From Galeopsis tetrahit (lineage: Eukaryota; Streptophyta; Magnoliopsida; Lamiales; Lamiaceae): a DNA stretch of 64,000 nt. Position 1 is the first letter of the stretch, and every line of letters starts with the position of its first letter. The position numbers and the translations under genes are program-made. The DNA is taken from NCBI GenBank assembly GCA_963675135.1, contig OY776120.1:12676001-12740000 (forward strand). Direction: 5' to 3'. Positions 34,574-47,043 of this stretch are shown here, one piece after another. A model generated the notes under the pieces. The model had not been told where the DNA came from and did not search any database. It saw only the letters and a program-made list of their open reading frames with translations.

Positions 34574-35237
34574 ATCTTCAAAAAGACGGAAAACATAAAT
34601 TAATAATTTTAGAAACAAAAATATTTTATGTGTATTATTGTGATAAGAAAAATACAACTAAGTGTTTTTTAGTTAAGCTCTCATATATATATATACTTAT
34701 ATATACATATATTAATAAATTTACCACCTAAATAAATGTATTACTACAAAAATAAAAATCAAATTTCATAAAATCAATTAATTATCAATTAATAAATATA
34801 CTAACTAAGTATAGTAGCAAAGTTATCAATTAATTAAGAGAAGTTGTACATTTTTAATATTTTATTTTAGTAGTATATAAATGTATATATTTTACAAGTG
34901 TGATAACATTTAATTTATATTCAAATTTTAAGATGTGATAATATCAAAATAAAAATAAAAATTGTAGTATATATTTTTCTTTTTTTTAATTGTTGAATTT
35001 ATTAAACCTATTAAATCATCAAGAGCTAGTAAATTATTATGGACATAATTTGTGTGCTTTAAGCGTTTTTATAAGTATGAAAAATTAAATGTTGTTTTAA
35101 AAAAAAATTAAATGTTAATCAGTAGAATAATAAAAATTAAAATATTATATTTTATATTATAGTCGAAAATAATACAATTGTCAAATTATGATGTCCATCA
35201 CTCTATGCATATTATTACATTAAAATTCAATCTACTA

Positions 35238-35471
35238 CTCCCTCCGCCCGCCTATAAGCTTCACGTTACTTTTTGGCACAAAGATTAAGAAAAGTGATTA
35301 AATAATAGATATAGTACAAGTGATGTGATTGAGAGAGGGGAGAGATACAGAGAAAAAGTAACATATAAAAGTGAAGTGTAAGAAAAAGTACTTATCAAAA
35401 AAGGTATGAGAAACTTATAGGCGGACAGACAAAAATGGTAAAATGAAAAACTTATAGGCGGACGGAGGGAG
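35238..35471. mobile_element. Stowaway MITE
   Basis: 234 bp with long inverted ends CTCCCTCCGCCCGCCTATAAG and its complement (CTTATAGGCGGACGGAGGGAG), flanked by TA (35236-35237, 35472-35473). These are standard Stowaway (Tc1/mariner) features. Confidence 0.9.
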
Positions 35472-35598
35472 TAATTTTTCTATCATATCTAGAAATAAAA
35501 GGTATGAGAAACTTATAGGCGGACAGACAAAAATGGTAAAATGGAAAACTTATAGGCGGACGGACGGAGTAATTTTTCTATCATATCTAGAAATAAAG
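35404..35598. repeat. About 98-bp tandem duplication at the Stowaway end
   Basis: The unit 'ggtatgagaaacttataggc' through 'tatctagaaataaa' occurs twice in tandem, so the right MITE end is duplicated together with 25 bp of flank. Confidence 0.85.
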
Positions 35599-36819
35599 AA
35601 TAATAGTTTATTTAAATTTTATTTGAGTATGTTTTTAAGTATAACATATTATTACAATAAAATTTAATATACTATTTCTATAATGCCTCAAAAATAATAA
35701 TATAACCACCCAACATATTAAATATTATAGAAATAAAAAATCATGCAAATATTGAAATTGAGTTTTTTTTTTTTTTTTTTATTACTAACCTCCCAAAATA
35801 TCCCAAAATTAAACTCGTCCCATCCAACAATTCAACAACTGAAATCGTGACCACATTCAACAACTGAAAAAAAAATAGTATATTAGTATATTAAATTTAA
35901 AAAAATAACTAATAATTCCTTTTTTAAATAAGAAAATTTATTAGAATTATAAAAAAAATGTGAGAATGAAACTGAAATTTTAGTGTGTAGAAAATATTAT
36001 GAGAGACTAAATTTTAGAAAATTGTAGAAAGTAAAATTATATAACTCAGAAGAAGTAAAATATTATGAGGAGACTAAATTTTAGAAAGTTGTAGAAAATG
36101 TTACTGAGAATGAGATTGAAATTTTCGTGTGTTATAAAACTAGGAAAATGTAATGGGTTGAAAGAGAGGATAAAATATAATGTATTTTGTGAGTTAATTA
36201 TCGGATGCAATATATATATAATTGAAAAACAATATTATTATATTTTACAAAAGAAAGGAAAATGAGAAAAATACTTTTGTTGATTTTATTCAATTCTTTA
36301 AATACACAAGACTTTTTATTATGTCGATCCATGCTTTAAGCAAATTAAATTACCTGAGAAGAATAAAATAAAAATTAGATAAATATGATAAACTCTAACA
36401 ACATAATACAAAATAAAAACAAAATTTGATGATTTTTTTTTCTGAATTTTCGGTACAGTGAGGAGAGGAGTTTTATAAAAAAAAAAATACTTAGGTAGAA
36501 AGAAAAATAAAAGAATAAATAAATAAGTGAAGATGAATCGGAAGGGTAGATGAATGAGTTATGAAAGGGAAGAGAGGGATTTTATTATAGGAGATTGGGA
36601 AGAGGTGCCCGTGTTGACATGCACTGACACCAAAAACCAATGAACAATTGTATTCATTTGTATTTTTTATTTAGAGATACTAAAATTTTGTCAGAATTCC
36701 GGCGAGGTAATTTCAGAAATGGTCTAGTCAAACTACTACTTATAAAAAATGGTCTTACTTATATAAAATATACCAAAATGGTCTTCTTTAATTTAATTGA
36801 TTAAAAAAAAAAAAGAACA

Positions 36820-37160
36820 ACCATAAACAACCACATTAAACAACTCTAAACAACCACATTAAACAACCATAAACAACTATATTAAACAACCCTAAACAAC
36901 ATTAAACAACATCAAACAAGCCCAACAAACAACTCTAAACAAACAACCTCAAACAACCCTAAACAACCCCAAACAAGTCCAGTAAACAACCCTAAACAAC
37001 TTTAAACAACCCTAAACAACCCCAAACAAGCCCAGTACACAACCCTAAACAACAAACAACCCTACACAACCCTAAACAACCCCAATAAACAACCCTAAAC
37101 AACCCCAAACAAGCCCAGTACACAACCCTAAACAACCCTACACAAACCTAAACAACTTGA
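36820..37160. repeat. AACAACCCTAAAC minisatellite
   Basis: About 25 degenerate units of 12-14 bp built on (T/C)AAACAAC(C/A)CTAAAC. The CCCTAAA core resembles the plant telomere repeat but is regularly spaced by AACAA, so it is an interstitial minisatellite. Confidence 0.88.
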
Positions 37161-37314
37161 ACGAAAATTTTGGGTGTAAACCTAAAAAAAATACACACTT
37201 GGATTCACTATGATAAAATATCAAATACCAACAAAATCAAACAAATGAATATAATAGAAATATGTTTCTTACCTTCAATCCAACTTTCAATTACAATGAG
37301 AGAATTTAAGTGTA

Positions 37315-37450
37315 GAGATTGAAAAGAAGAATAAGAGAATAATGAGAGGGAATATGAGATTTGAAAAAGAGATTGAAAAGAAGAATAAGAGAATAATGAG
37401 AGGGAATGTGAAATTTGAAAAAAAGATTGAAAACAAAAATGAAAGAATAT
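37315..37450. repeat. 54-bp tandem repeat
   Basis: About 2.4 units of 'agattgaaaagaagaataag...gagatttgaaaa'. Purine-rich, with no coding role seen. Confidence 0.8.
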
Positions 37451-37967
37451 GAGATTTGAATATTTTTTTTTCTTTATTTTTATTACATTTAAAAGTGGTC
37501 AATTGGAATGAAGGCCAAAAATAAACATGAATAGGGTTAAAAGGCCATACTTGATATATTCCACGAATTCCAGTCAAGCCTAATTCAAAATTTTTTACAA
37601 CAAAATAATACATAAGAACACGTCATACGTATTAAAAGTATAAGTCGTGGAACATGAAAAATAGGAATGAAAGCACGGGGACGACCCAAACTACAATTAA
37701 TTAATTTGATAATTTGAAAATATGGTACTCACATTTGTTTTTTATTAAATTTTGCAGGGAATGAAATATGGTAGTAAGACTTCAACCGTGATTATAATCA
37801 TTTTTGTTTCAGTTGTTGCGTCTCTACTTCTAGGAGAAGTTGTTGTGTTGCTACTATTACTTGAGAAAGAGATATATTAAAGAAATTGAAGCAAATAAAT
37901 ACTTCCAACGTTTCAACTTAACTTTCATATTTATTGTTCACCCCCTTTTTAAAAGCATAAAGTCTAG

Positions 37968-38196
37968 TATGCACTCAAGTGCATGTTGTGCACTCTAGTC
38001 CATGTTGCACGTTTCAATTTTACTGACTTACACTTTTTGGTAAATGGTGTTACACTTTTCAATTATTATACTAAAAATATTATTATACAGTTTAATAATT
38101 AAAAAATGCAAAACACCATTTACCAAAAAGTGTGAGTCAGTAAAAACTGAAAAGTGCAACATGGACTAGGGTGCACAACATGCACTCGAGTGCATA
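37968..38196. mobile_element. Foldback MITE, copy 1
   Basis: About 229 bp, nearly a full palindrome: TATGCACTCAAGTGCATG at the left against CATGCACTCGAGTGCATA at the right, with 'ttttggtaaatggtgt' and its complement inside. A second copy is at 45815-46036. It lies in the intron between the transmembrane relic and the kinase exons. Confidence 0.85.
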
Positions 38197-38900
38197 AATA
38201 AGTGAGTTGATTTGTGTGTATATATATACCATAAAAATAATAACATTAAATATAATATTTTAAATATAGTATGAGTAGAGTTTTTAAAGGATCGAAAAAG
38301 TTAGTATGAAATTTAAGTTGGGACGGAGGGAGTAATATTCAGAGGAAGGTTTTCTATTTTTTATTTTACCATTTAAATTCAACTAATTTATTTGCATATG
38401 TATTAATAAGCAGTATGCTAAAATTGTTGCATGTTTGATGAGTTAGATGATGACGAGAAAAGCCCTACAGAATCGCTGCGATATGAATTTGGTGTAATTG
38501 AAACCGCCACTAATGATTTTTCTGATACTGACAAGCTGGGTGAAGGAGGATTTGGTTCTGTTTATAAGGTAATTGCAAATATTAGTCCAAATATATTTTG
38601 GTAATTTAGTTGATGATATTTCAAATTCTGGTTTCAATTTTAATTTTTAATATTTCAGGGGAAACTTGAAAATGGGCAAGAAATAGCAGTAAAAAGGCTG
38701 GCCAGAAATTCAGGGCAAGGAGATATAGAATTCAAGAATGAAGTGATGTTAATGGAAAAGCTGCAACACAAATATTTGGTTAGGCTTCTGGGATTCTCAA
38801 TAGAAGGAACTGAGAGACTTCTTATATATGAACTTATTCAAAATTCAAGCTTAGATGCCTTCATATTTGGTAATCTTTGATTTAAGTTGTTCTTCTTCAT

Positions 38901-39170
38901 TGTTGTGACAGAATAGGATTATAGAGCATGAACAAGAAACGTAAAGAAGACAAGTGATTTACGTGGTTCACCAATGAATTGGCTACGTCCACGGGCAGAG
39001 AGGAGAACGGATTTTATTATTCAATTAGGGTTACAGATTACAGATCTCAAAGACCATATATATAGTACTGAGATAAAATACTGAAATTGGGCCTAAAGCC
39101 CAATACTGCATACCGTTGGACGAGACCCCCGAACATCTCAGCGAAGTGTGTGATTCAAGGCATATCAACA
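38901..39170. mobile_element. Solo LTR in a kinase intron
   Basis: 270 bp, beginning TGTTGTGACA and ending ATATCAACA, flanked by TTCAT on both sides (38896-38900, 39171-39175). The 5-bp duplication and TG..CA ends are diagnostic of an LTR left by recombination. It contains 'acgtggttcaccaat', common in plant LTRs. The small size suggests a short Copia or TRIM family. Confidence 0.9.
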
Positions 39171-40339
39171 TTCATATTTATAACTTTATTTAATTTGATC
39201 TTTAGTACTAATATTGACAAATACTACTGTTTTGGACGAGTAGACCCGATTAAGCGACTGCTTATTAATTGGGATGCGCGTTACAAAATTATAAAGGGTA
39301 TCGCAAGGGGCCTTCTTTATCTACACGAGGACTCTAGTCTTCGCATTATCCATCGTGATCTCAAGGCGAGCAACATATTATTAGACGGAGAGATGAACCC
39401 TGAAATCGCCGATTTTGGTATGGTAAGAATGTTTATGCAGGACGAGAGTAAAGGCAATACAAGGAGAATTGTTGGAACCTAGTAAGTTCTTTACTATATG
39501 ATGAGTAATATTTTGTGTACATTGCACCCCACTAAATTTTGAACAACTTGCTCTAAAAAAGGAAAGAATCGTGCACATTATAAGTTTAATATATTTAATT
39601 AGGTCACGATTTAATTCGCTAAAAATAATTTGTTGCTAACGTACAATTATTGCAGTGGATATATGCCTCCAGAATATGCAAGACATGAGGAATTCTCGGT
39701 TAAGTTAGACGTGTTTAGCTTTGATGTTCTTGTACTGGAGATTGTTAGTGGAAAAAATAATTCTTCATTTCACAATGAAGAGGATATGGAATACATGATA
39801 AGTTTTGTAAGTTCTATCACAAGATCAATAATAAAGTGACGTCTTAGTTATACATTTAATTTGAATCTGGCTCACTTATTTTGAACTCGATTCAACAGGC
39901 TTGGAAGTGTTGGTGCGACGGAAGAACAAAGAAGATGATTGATCCCATGTTAATGTCGACTTCGAGTTCTTTTCGTGAAATGTTGCGATGCATTCATATT
40001 GTATTGTTGTGTGTTCAAGAAAATGCAGTTAAGAGACCAACAATGGCATCTGTTGTGCTCATGCTCAGTAGTTCAACTATAACATTGTCAGTGCCTTCAA
40101 AACCAGCATATTTCATACCCAGTAGAGGAACTTCACATTCAAATTCAAGAAATGTGGTGAAGTTGAGCAAACCTAATTTAGAGGCTAGATCTACACAGGT
40201 TTCCAAAAATGATGTTTCACTCTCCAAGTTTTACCCGCGCTAGGTCAAAATCTTCGAGTTTCTTAATTATTACATATTTAAAGAGGGCAACCAATTTGCT
40301 GATCGATCAATTGACTCAGGACTCTTGTTCTTACTAATT

Positions 40340-43300
40340 GATTGTCTACCTCTATTTTAAAGTCGAGCCTTTTTTTAGAAAGCTTTTCTTCATAATAAAA
40401 TAAAATTTTATGGAGACAGGTGACCCCATTGTGTGACACATAGATCGTTGCTCATCGTTGAATGTAAACTCTCTCCTTTGAAATATTACATTTAGTTTAA
40501 ATAGTGGAGTATCACTTTTTTTTTTTAAAGTAGACTTTTCAAATGAACTAAATAGTGACATATGCTAAATAAGAATATTAAGTTCACCATAAAATTTTAA
40601 TTACTACCATAAAAGTTTTGATATAATATTGAGCTCATAACTTATTACGTATAGTAGACATCAATTGACCCGGTTAGAAGATTATCGTCTCGACAATTAA
40701 GTTTCATTATTGTAGGGTAGAAACTATATAAATTAATACTCGATTAATTAATAAACTCTCTAAGATAATATTTTTGACTGATTTCAACTCAAAAATAAGA
40801 TGTTAAATTAATAAATTCTGCTAAAATTATAAGATAATACATTTTTCATAATTTCTATAGGCCCCATATAAAATATAAATTAATAATTTCTTATATAGAG
40901 AATTTTACTCTAAGAGTCATTTACTAAAATCCTCTGACAAATAAATTAATAATTCCTTATAGTAACTATCCCTTCCTAATATAACCTACAACTATTACAT
41001 GAATGATTTATGAAGATTTCTTAAAAAATAACTTGACTCACCTGCAAGTCATAGTATTTGATATTATCGCTTATATACTATTCATTCTTGCAATTGTTTT
41101 TTTGTGAGACTTGGATTATCCTTGTTGTGTTTGCATAATGTTCTTCGAATCTCGTCGATCATTGTTATTTTTTTCACACCTGTAAGATGAGAAATCATGT
41201 TGTGTGTATGATTTGTTTGTGTTAACATAATTTGATCTTGTATATTTATATAGAAAATATTTTTAATGTCAATAAAGTGATACAATGAATATAAGAAGCA
41301 TAATAATAATAATGTAGAAGGTGGAAGAATTCTTTCAAATTAGGCTCTTCATTTGATATACAATAATTAATTACAGTTGAAGTTTGAAAGATGTCTCTAT
41401 AAATTAATAAAATATCAATTAATGTATAAATTAATAACTCTTTTAATTAATAAATTTTAATAGTCCCAATTTATAGAGTTTCTACTGGTCTATTTACACA
41501 AGTATAGCATACCTTCAGTAAATTAAAATATGATATATAAATACAATATATAGTGCACATTTATTTTGAGGATGGAAATTACAACAATCCTAGTTACTTC
41601 CGAGTCAATTTTGATAAATAAAAATTAGATCGACGACCATTCAATTATAAGGTTTTTCTTAAAAGTAGTACTTCAATTTTAATATTTCACTTTGCAATTC
41701 TATTATACTCTATCACGTTGTAATGTTTACAGTACATTAATTTATTTATCTCTATCTTCCCACTTGTCATTCATCCATCTTATAAAACATAAAGTTAAAC
41801 ACATGTCAACAACACAAAATTAAATAACCTGTGTGAATATTTGAATCTATGATTCAAACTCCAGTCACCCTAAGATAAAAGGAATTTTCTTACAAGCAAT
41901 GTAAAATGTTGAATACCCAAAATACCCGAGCAAAATATGGAGTATTTGTAATCAGAGTTTGAAAATAATAACATTCCAGTGTAAAGGGTTGACGACTTCA
42001 AAGATGCAAGCGTCGCCTACCTTGAGACCATTATCTTTCACAAAATCCTTCCACCCTAAAGAAGATATACGTGCGCGGTTACCACGGTAGAGATTGATGG
42101 TGATGGCCCACACTTTTGTCTCGTCATTCTTAATCCCAAGACTTACGCTTCTACTTCCAAACCCACTCATGTGACTCTTAACAAAAGGCAGTGGCAATTC
42201 CTACAATTAACGTGAGAGATCATGTTAATAAACCATATGCTCTCTTTTTAAGATTTATTATTCATTTCAATTTTTAAAGTTCACATTTTCTTATTTCTTT
42301 ACCATATTACATGATTTAAAAGTTTATAAAAACATTTGAAAGGCACGGAGGTAGTATATATATTTTACATACACACAAGAGTAACACTAAAACTAATTAA
42401 TTAATTAATGTTGTTAAAGTATTACCAAACCGAATTTAGCTTCAACGTAGGATGGGTGCATGAAGGAAATGAAGAAAGGAGGAGCCGCCTCGAAAGCTAA
42501 TGCCTTCTGATAGGCCATCGATGTTTCCTTTGCTATAATTGTTTGCCTTTTTGGTGCTCTATCATCTGCAAACCATAAATACAAAATGATAATAATAAGA
42601 AAAAGTGATAAATATAAGAACATTGAGATTTTTTCAATTTTATGAAAGTGATAAAATGAAGCATGAAAATAAATGTACATTTTTTGAGATGTAAAATTCA
42701 AATTTATTTTAAAACCTAACACCTTTTCTATTTTGATTTTTTTTTTACCCGATACCTAAAAATCCTACAACCATATAGATACCAACAAACATATATATAT
42801 ATACACATGTATATTTTATACAAACACCATTTTAAAACAAGAATTTCAAAATCACAAAACAAACCACTTTAAGAGTTAGTGAAAAAAAACCCCATTTTAT
42901 TATAGGTCTGAAAATTAATAATCTGTTTTTTTGCTGTCAAATTTTATAATTTACTGCATTTTTTTTAAATAGATGTAAACCTTGGTAAACAATGAACTCA
43001 AATGAAGTAGAAAAAATCAAACCTTCACTTGAAGATGAGTCTTCAAGCTTTATCCTGTGGGATTGCGGCACACATTCTTGAACAATTTTTTGTTTTCCTT
43101 TTCTCGAGGAGGAAAGATGTTCCAACAGCACAATGGAATCGTCTAATTCTCTTCGAGAAGCTTCTACTTGTAAATGAGCCTGAGCAGATCCAGAACCTCC
43201 AGAGGGGTAATTAATTTCAGAAGCGCTTTTATCAAATATTAGAACAACAAAGTTTGAATTTCCTTTGTATTCAAACATTAAAAAGTGGCCAAAACCTAGT

Positions 43301-43740
43301 GAATGATGCTCACTAAATTCCTTCCAACCTTTGTGCAGCAGCAGAGTTTCACCATTAGAGTGAATTAACTCAACCTTCCACACTACTGATCTTGTGGTTG
43401 TTGGGACTTTTAGAAACACCCTGTTTCCCAAATTTCGTCCATGCCTTTCCATAAACTCAGGGGGGATTCTCTGTAATTATACGAAAACAATTTTTTAATT
43501 AAATAGAAAGCAGTTGCATAATGCATAGAGAAGAAAATATTACCAGTTTGGTTGCAAGAGGGTCGACTATAATCTTGAAGAACTTTGGACAGGAGAAAAC
43601 GTCTTCCATAGCCATAGCCATAGCCATTGCGTTGCGTGTTGGAGTATGTTATTGTGTTGGAGTATGCTATTCAGTTTGCTCTCATCACTTTTCTCAGATA
43701 TATATACCTATATTAAGTGGCGTCGTCGTGTCTGTTAGAA
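40340..43740. repeat. Segmental duplication copy C
   Basis: Kinase 3' flank (40340-40720), spacer (40720-41950) and REM gene C. It keeps unoccupied target sites for the CACTA element (ATT at 41339-41341) and for the MULE MITE of copy B (about 40663), so it approximates the ancestral layout. Confidence 0.85.
41952..43627 (-). CDS. REM-like protein with two B3 domains (copy C)
   Basis: Four exons: 43627-43544, 43470-43023, 42565-42426 and 42200-41952. Phases agree, giving about 306 residues. It opens MAMAMAMEDVF through a repeated GCCATA; any of four ATGs could be used. First B3: FFKIIVDPLATKL, HGRNLGNRVFLKVP and GWKEFSEHHSLGFGHFLMFE. A Ser/Arg/Lys linker follows. Second B3: FVKSHMSGFGSRSVSLGIKN and GWKDFVKDNGLKVGDACIFE. 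It is closest to copy A in exon 4. A nuclear DNA-binding role follows from the B3 family; targets are unknown. It is likely functional. Confidence 0.88.
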
Positions 43741-43789
43741 TTCTTCATTATTTTAATTCATTCTACATTTAATTATTTTTCTACTTTTT

Positions 43790-44000
43790 TATATTCTCTC
43801 CCATTCAAAATAAATGTCGTTTTGACTTTTTCAATGTCACATTTCTTCCAAGTTTACCGTTAAACTCTTTTCAATTTAAATGTTGCATTTTTCAATGTCA
43901 CATTTCTTCCCAGTTTACTGTTAAACTCTTTTCAATTTAAACGTCATTTTGCATTTTTCAATGTCACATTTCTTCCCAATTTACCGTTAAACTCATTAAT
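43790..44000. repeat. About 60-70 bp tandem repeat
   Basis: Three units around 'ttcaatgtcacatttcttcc' and 'gttaaactcttttcaattta'. It starts with a CTCTCCCATTC-type end reminiscent of a Stowaway terminus. Non-coding. Confidence 0.8.
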
Positions 44001-44500
44001 AATTATGAGTGGTGCTAAATATTCAGAAAAAAAAAAATAGTATTTTAGTCAAAAAAAATTTTTAAGTTATGCTAAAATAACTAATATAGTCTTAATGAAA
44101 ATATAGTACTAAGTAATATTTTTGAATTAAATATTAAAATCTCACAATCATTTCTCTCTTTCTATTTGTTCAAAACTTCAAGATACAGTTTCAATATGTA
44201 TTTAATTCAAACTCTTCTTATTTTCTTAACCTTAATTTAACCTTTCTTCTAATAAAAAATGAAAAATAATATAATAATAATAATAATATTAATTATTTAA
44301 ATCTCAAAATCTAATTTTAAATTTAAAAAATATAAAATTGCTGAAAATCTAATATAACAATACTATTCATTATATAAAATTGAATAATCTTTACCTAAAA
44401 TAAATTATCGAATCATTAATAATATTCAGTACTATAAAATTAAGCTTAACTCATGAAATAATTTGATAAGATTAGTCCAGTCAAATATTTTGTAATATGT

Positions 44501-44578
44501 TTTTTTTTTTTTTGAACAGTAAAAGACCAGTTTGTATAGATTTGAGTACAAGGGGTACTCAATCCGTACATTTTACAA
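44501..44578 (-). mobile_element. 5'-truncated LINE tail
   Basis: A T run on + followed by 'gaacagtaaaagaccag', that is, a LINE 3' end plus poly(A) on -. It is flanked by an 8-bp duplication TAATATGT (44493-44500, 44579-44586). Only about 78 bp of the element was inserted. Confidence 0.85.
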
Positions 44579-45099
44579 TAATATGTGATTAGTGGAATAA
44601 TAAGTAATATAATTCAAAATTATTATGAAATATTCATTGCACAGATTAATTAAGTTTTATTTACCTATTTATCTAGATTAATTTAATTTCTAATGTATAT
44701 CGGTTTAGTGATAAAGTGTCCAACTATTTATTTATTCAACTTTTATTAAAATATTTAAAAATTGTATCGATTAAATTAAACTGTCTGACTTACTTAATTA
44801 AATTTATGTTAATTTAATTTCAATAAATTTTGGTTAACTCAAGAGTTAATTTTAGTAAATATACTGTAATTATTATTATTCTATATTTAAAAAATTCAGA
44901 AGGTTTATGCATTGGATTTACCGTATTTAATAACTTATGCAACTATTATTATTCTTTTAAAATATTTAAGTTAAGTTAATTTAAATTATTTAAGTTAATT
45001 ATTCAAATTATTTAATTTAATTTAAATAATGTATTCTACTACTTTTTTCTCACATATATTGTTTAATGATGAAGTGTTCGACTACTCGTTTCTCAACAT

Positions 45100-45600
45100 A
45101 TAGTGGTAGTGTTAGAGAAAAGTGTTTAGGGTATGGGGTTTAGGGTTTATAGTTTAGGGTTTAGGGTTTAGGGTTTAGAGTTCGATTACTTGTTTCAATG
45201 TGTTGATTTCATTAAATTAATTTTCAATGTGTACACTTAGTGTCCGCCTACCCGTTTCTCAACGTATAGAGCTTAGGGTTTAGGGTTAGTGTTCGATTAC
45301 TCGTTTTAATGTGTTGATTCCATTAAATTAATTTTCAATGTGTTCATTACATTGAAATTCAATAGTGTACACTTAGTGTCCGACTACTCGTTTCTCACCG
45401 TATAAGGTTTATGGTAAAGCATTCGATTACTCGTTTCAATGTGTTGATTCCATTAAATTAATTTCCAACATGCTCATTACATTAAAATTCAATAGTGTAC
45501 ATTTCGTGTCCGACTACTCGTCTCTCACCGTATAGGGTTTAGGGTTATTGTTTGATTACTCATTTCAATGTGTTGATTCCATTAAATTAAAATCTAACAA
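45100..45600. repeat. Degenerate repeats with telomere-like TTTAGGG runs
   Basis: A block with several TTTAGGG units at about 45125-45180 is followed by three to four divergent units of roughly 120-130 bp ('gtgttgattccattaaatta', 'gtccgactactcgtttctca', 'gtatagggtttagggtt'). Interstitial, not a chromosome end. Confidence 0.8.
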
Positions 45601-45814
45601 TTAATTAGGTTTATTAAATTATTTTTTCACCATATAGTGTTATTAAATAAAAATCTAATAGTTAGGTTCATTAAATTAATTTTCACTATTGACTGTAATC
45701 TAATAGTTAGGTTCATTAAATTAAAATTTTCACCGTTGTTTAGTTAGATTCTTTAAAATAATTTTTACACCCGTGATCATTAAATTAAAATCTATTAGGT
45801 AGGGGTTGGTCTGC

Positions 45815-46036
45815 TATGGACTCGAGTGCATGTTGTGCACCCTAGTCCATGTTGCACTTTTCAGTTTACTAACTTACATTTTTTGGTAAATGATGTCGCA
45901 CTTTTCAATTATTAAACTGTATAATAATATTTTTAATAATAATTGAAAAGTGCAACACCATTTACCAAAAAGTGTAAGTCAGTAAAACTAAAAAGTGCAC
46001 ATGGACTAGGGTGCACAGCATGCACTCGAGTGCATA
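45815..46036. mobile_element. Foldback MITE, copy 2
   Basis: Same family as 37968-38196, sharing 'gtgcatgttgtgcac', 'ctagtccatgttgcac' and the reverse arm. The right flank 'tactagactttacc' mirrors the left flank of copy 1 ('aaagtctagta'), so the true termini may extend about 12 bp further. Confidence 0.82.
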
Positions 46037-46189
46037 CTAGACTTTACCATTAGGTAGGTTCTTTAAATTAATTTGAAGAAAACTCCAACTCATATTTACG
46101 GTTACCAAAGTATTTTTTGATGTCTCTTTTAATTTGTAAACATAACCGAATATCTACCCTTAATTACTATTTCTGAATTTTTTTTTATT

Positions 46190-46960
46190 ACATGGCTTCT
46201 TAGATTTCTGTCTTTCTATTTTTCTAATTTTCTCAGTTTTTCTCTTTTTTTTCTCTCTCTTCTCTCTCTTCTCTCTCTTCCCTTTTATATTTTCTCTATT
46301 CTTTTACAGTTTTCTCAACTCTTTTTCTCCCTTTTTTTTCTCGACAATTTTTTTCTTTTCTTTTTTTAATTCTATCTTCTCCCTCTTCCACTTCCACTTA
46401 AACTTTTCTTCATTTTTTTTAGTTCTCTCTGGACAGTTTTTTTTTTTTTTTTTTAATTTAAACAATTGATTTATATATTCTTTATACATTTTTTTTATTT
46501 ATACATTTTTTTTAAATAATTGTTTTACTTTTCTCCCCTTCCTCTCTCTCATTAAAATTTATTTTTTAAAATTTCATTAAAATTTTCTCCCATTTTTCAA
46601 TTATTTTAATTTAAACTTTTCTTCATTTTTTCGTTCTCTCTCTCGACATATTTTTTCTTTTCTTTTTTTAAATAATAATTGATTTATTTATTCTTTATAC
46701 ATTTTTTTTTATTTTTTTTAAATAATTGTTTTACTTCTCTTCCTCTTTCATTAAAATTTATTTTCTTAAATTTCCTTAAAATTTTCTCCCATTTTTCAAT
46801 TATTTTAATTTGACTTTTTTTTTTTGTTTTCTCTACTCATTCTCCATTTTTACGGTTTTCAACAGTTATTTTTATTTAATTTAACTTTTTTTTTTCTTTT
46901 CTCGTTCTCCATTTTTTACGGTTTTCAACCGTTATTTTTATTTACATTCTCTCGGCTGAA
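46190..46960. repeat. Pyrimidine-rich low-complexity tract with a 0.2 kb tandem duplication
   Basis: CT/T-rich microsatellite-like DNA. The stretch from about 46440 to 46630 is repeated with changes at about 46635-46830 ('aataattgttttacttctc', 'ctcccatttttcaattattt'). No gene was seen. Confidence 0.75.
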
Positions 46961-47043
46961 TTATTTATGTCATTTTATCAGTCCAGAAAAGCAATTCATT
47001 TGATTAATTGATTTCTCTATTATACTGCAATTCTCCCCCATAG

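Larger units (their letters stand above)
34660..37740. other. Intergenic, repeat-rich
   Basis: Very AT-rich. Apart from the Stowaway MITE and the minisatellites listed separately, no gene, transposase or RNA gene was recognised. Confidence 0.6.
37759..40243 (+). pseudogene. CRK-type receptor-like kinase lacking its ectodomain
   Basis: Kinase exons 38443-38568, 38659-38869, 39244-39481, 39656-39806 and 39899-40243 are GT-AG with matching phases, giving about 357 residues. The core is intact: GEGGFGSVYKG, AVKRL, IIHRDLKASN, ADFGM, MPPEYA and DVFSFDVLVLEIVSG. A probable transmembrane exon lies at 37759-37877 (after tttgcag: TSTVIIIIFVSVVASLLLGE), but it runs into a TAA without a clear donor. 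No signal peptide or DUF26 exon is found upstream. In full-length cysteine-rich receptor-like kinases the DUF26 ectodomain faces the apoplast and the kinase signals in the cytosol. Here the receptor part is gone, so it is a pseudogene or at most a kinase-only product. A solo LTR sits in the third kinase intron. Confidence 0.85.

Noticed and set aside
36820..37160. A chromosome-end telomere
   Set aside because: Units are degenerate and spaced by AACAA, and unique genes continue on both sides.
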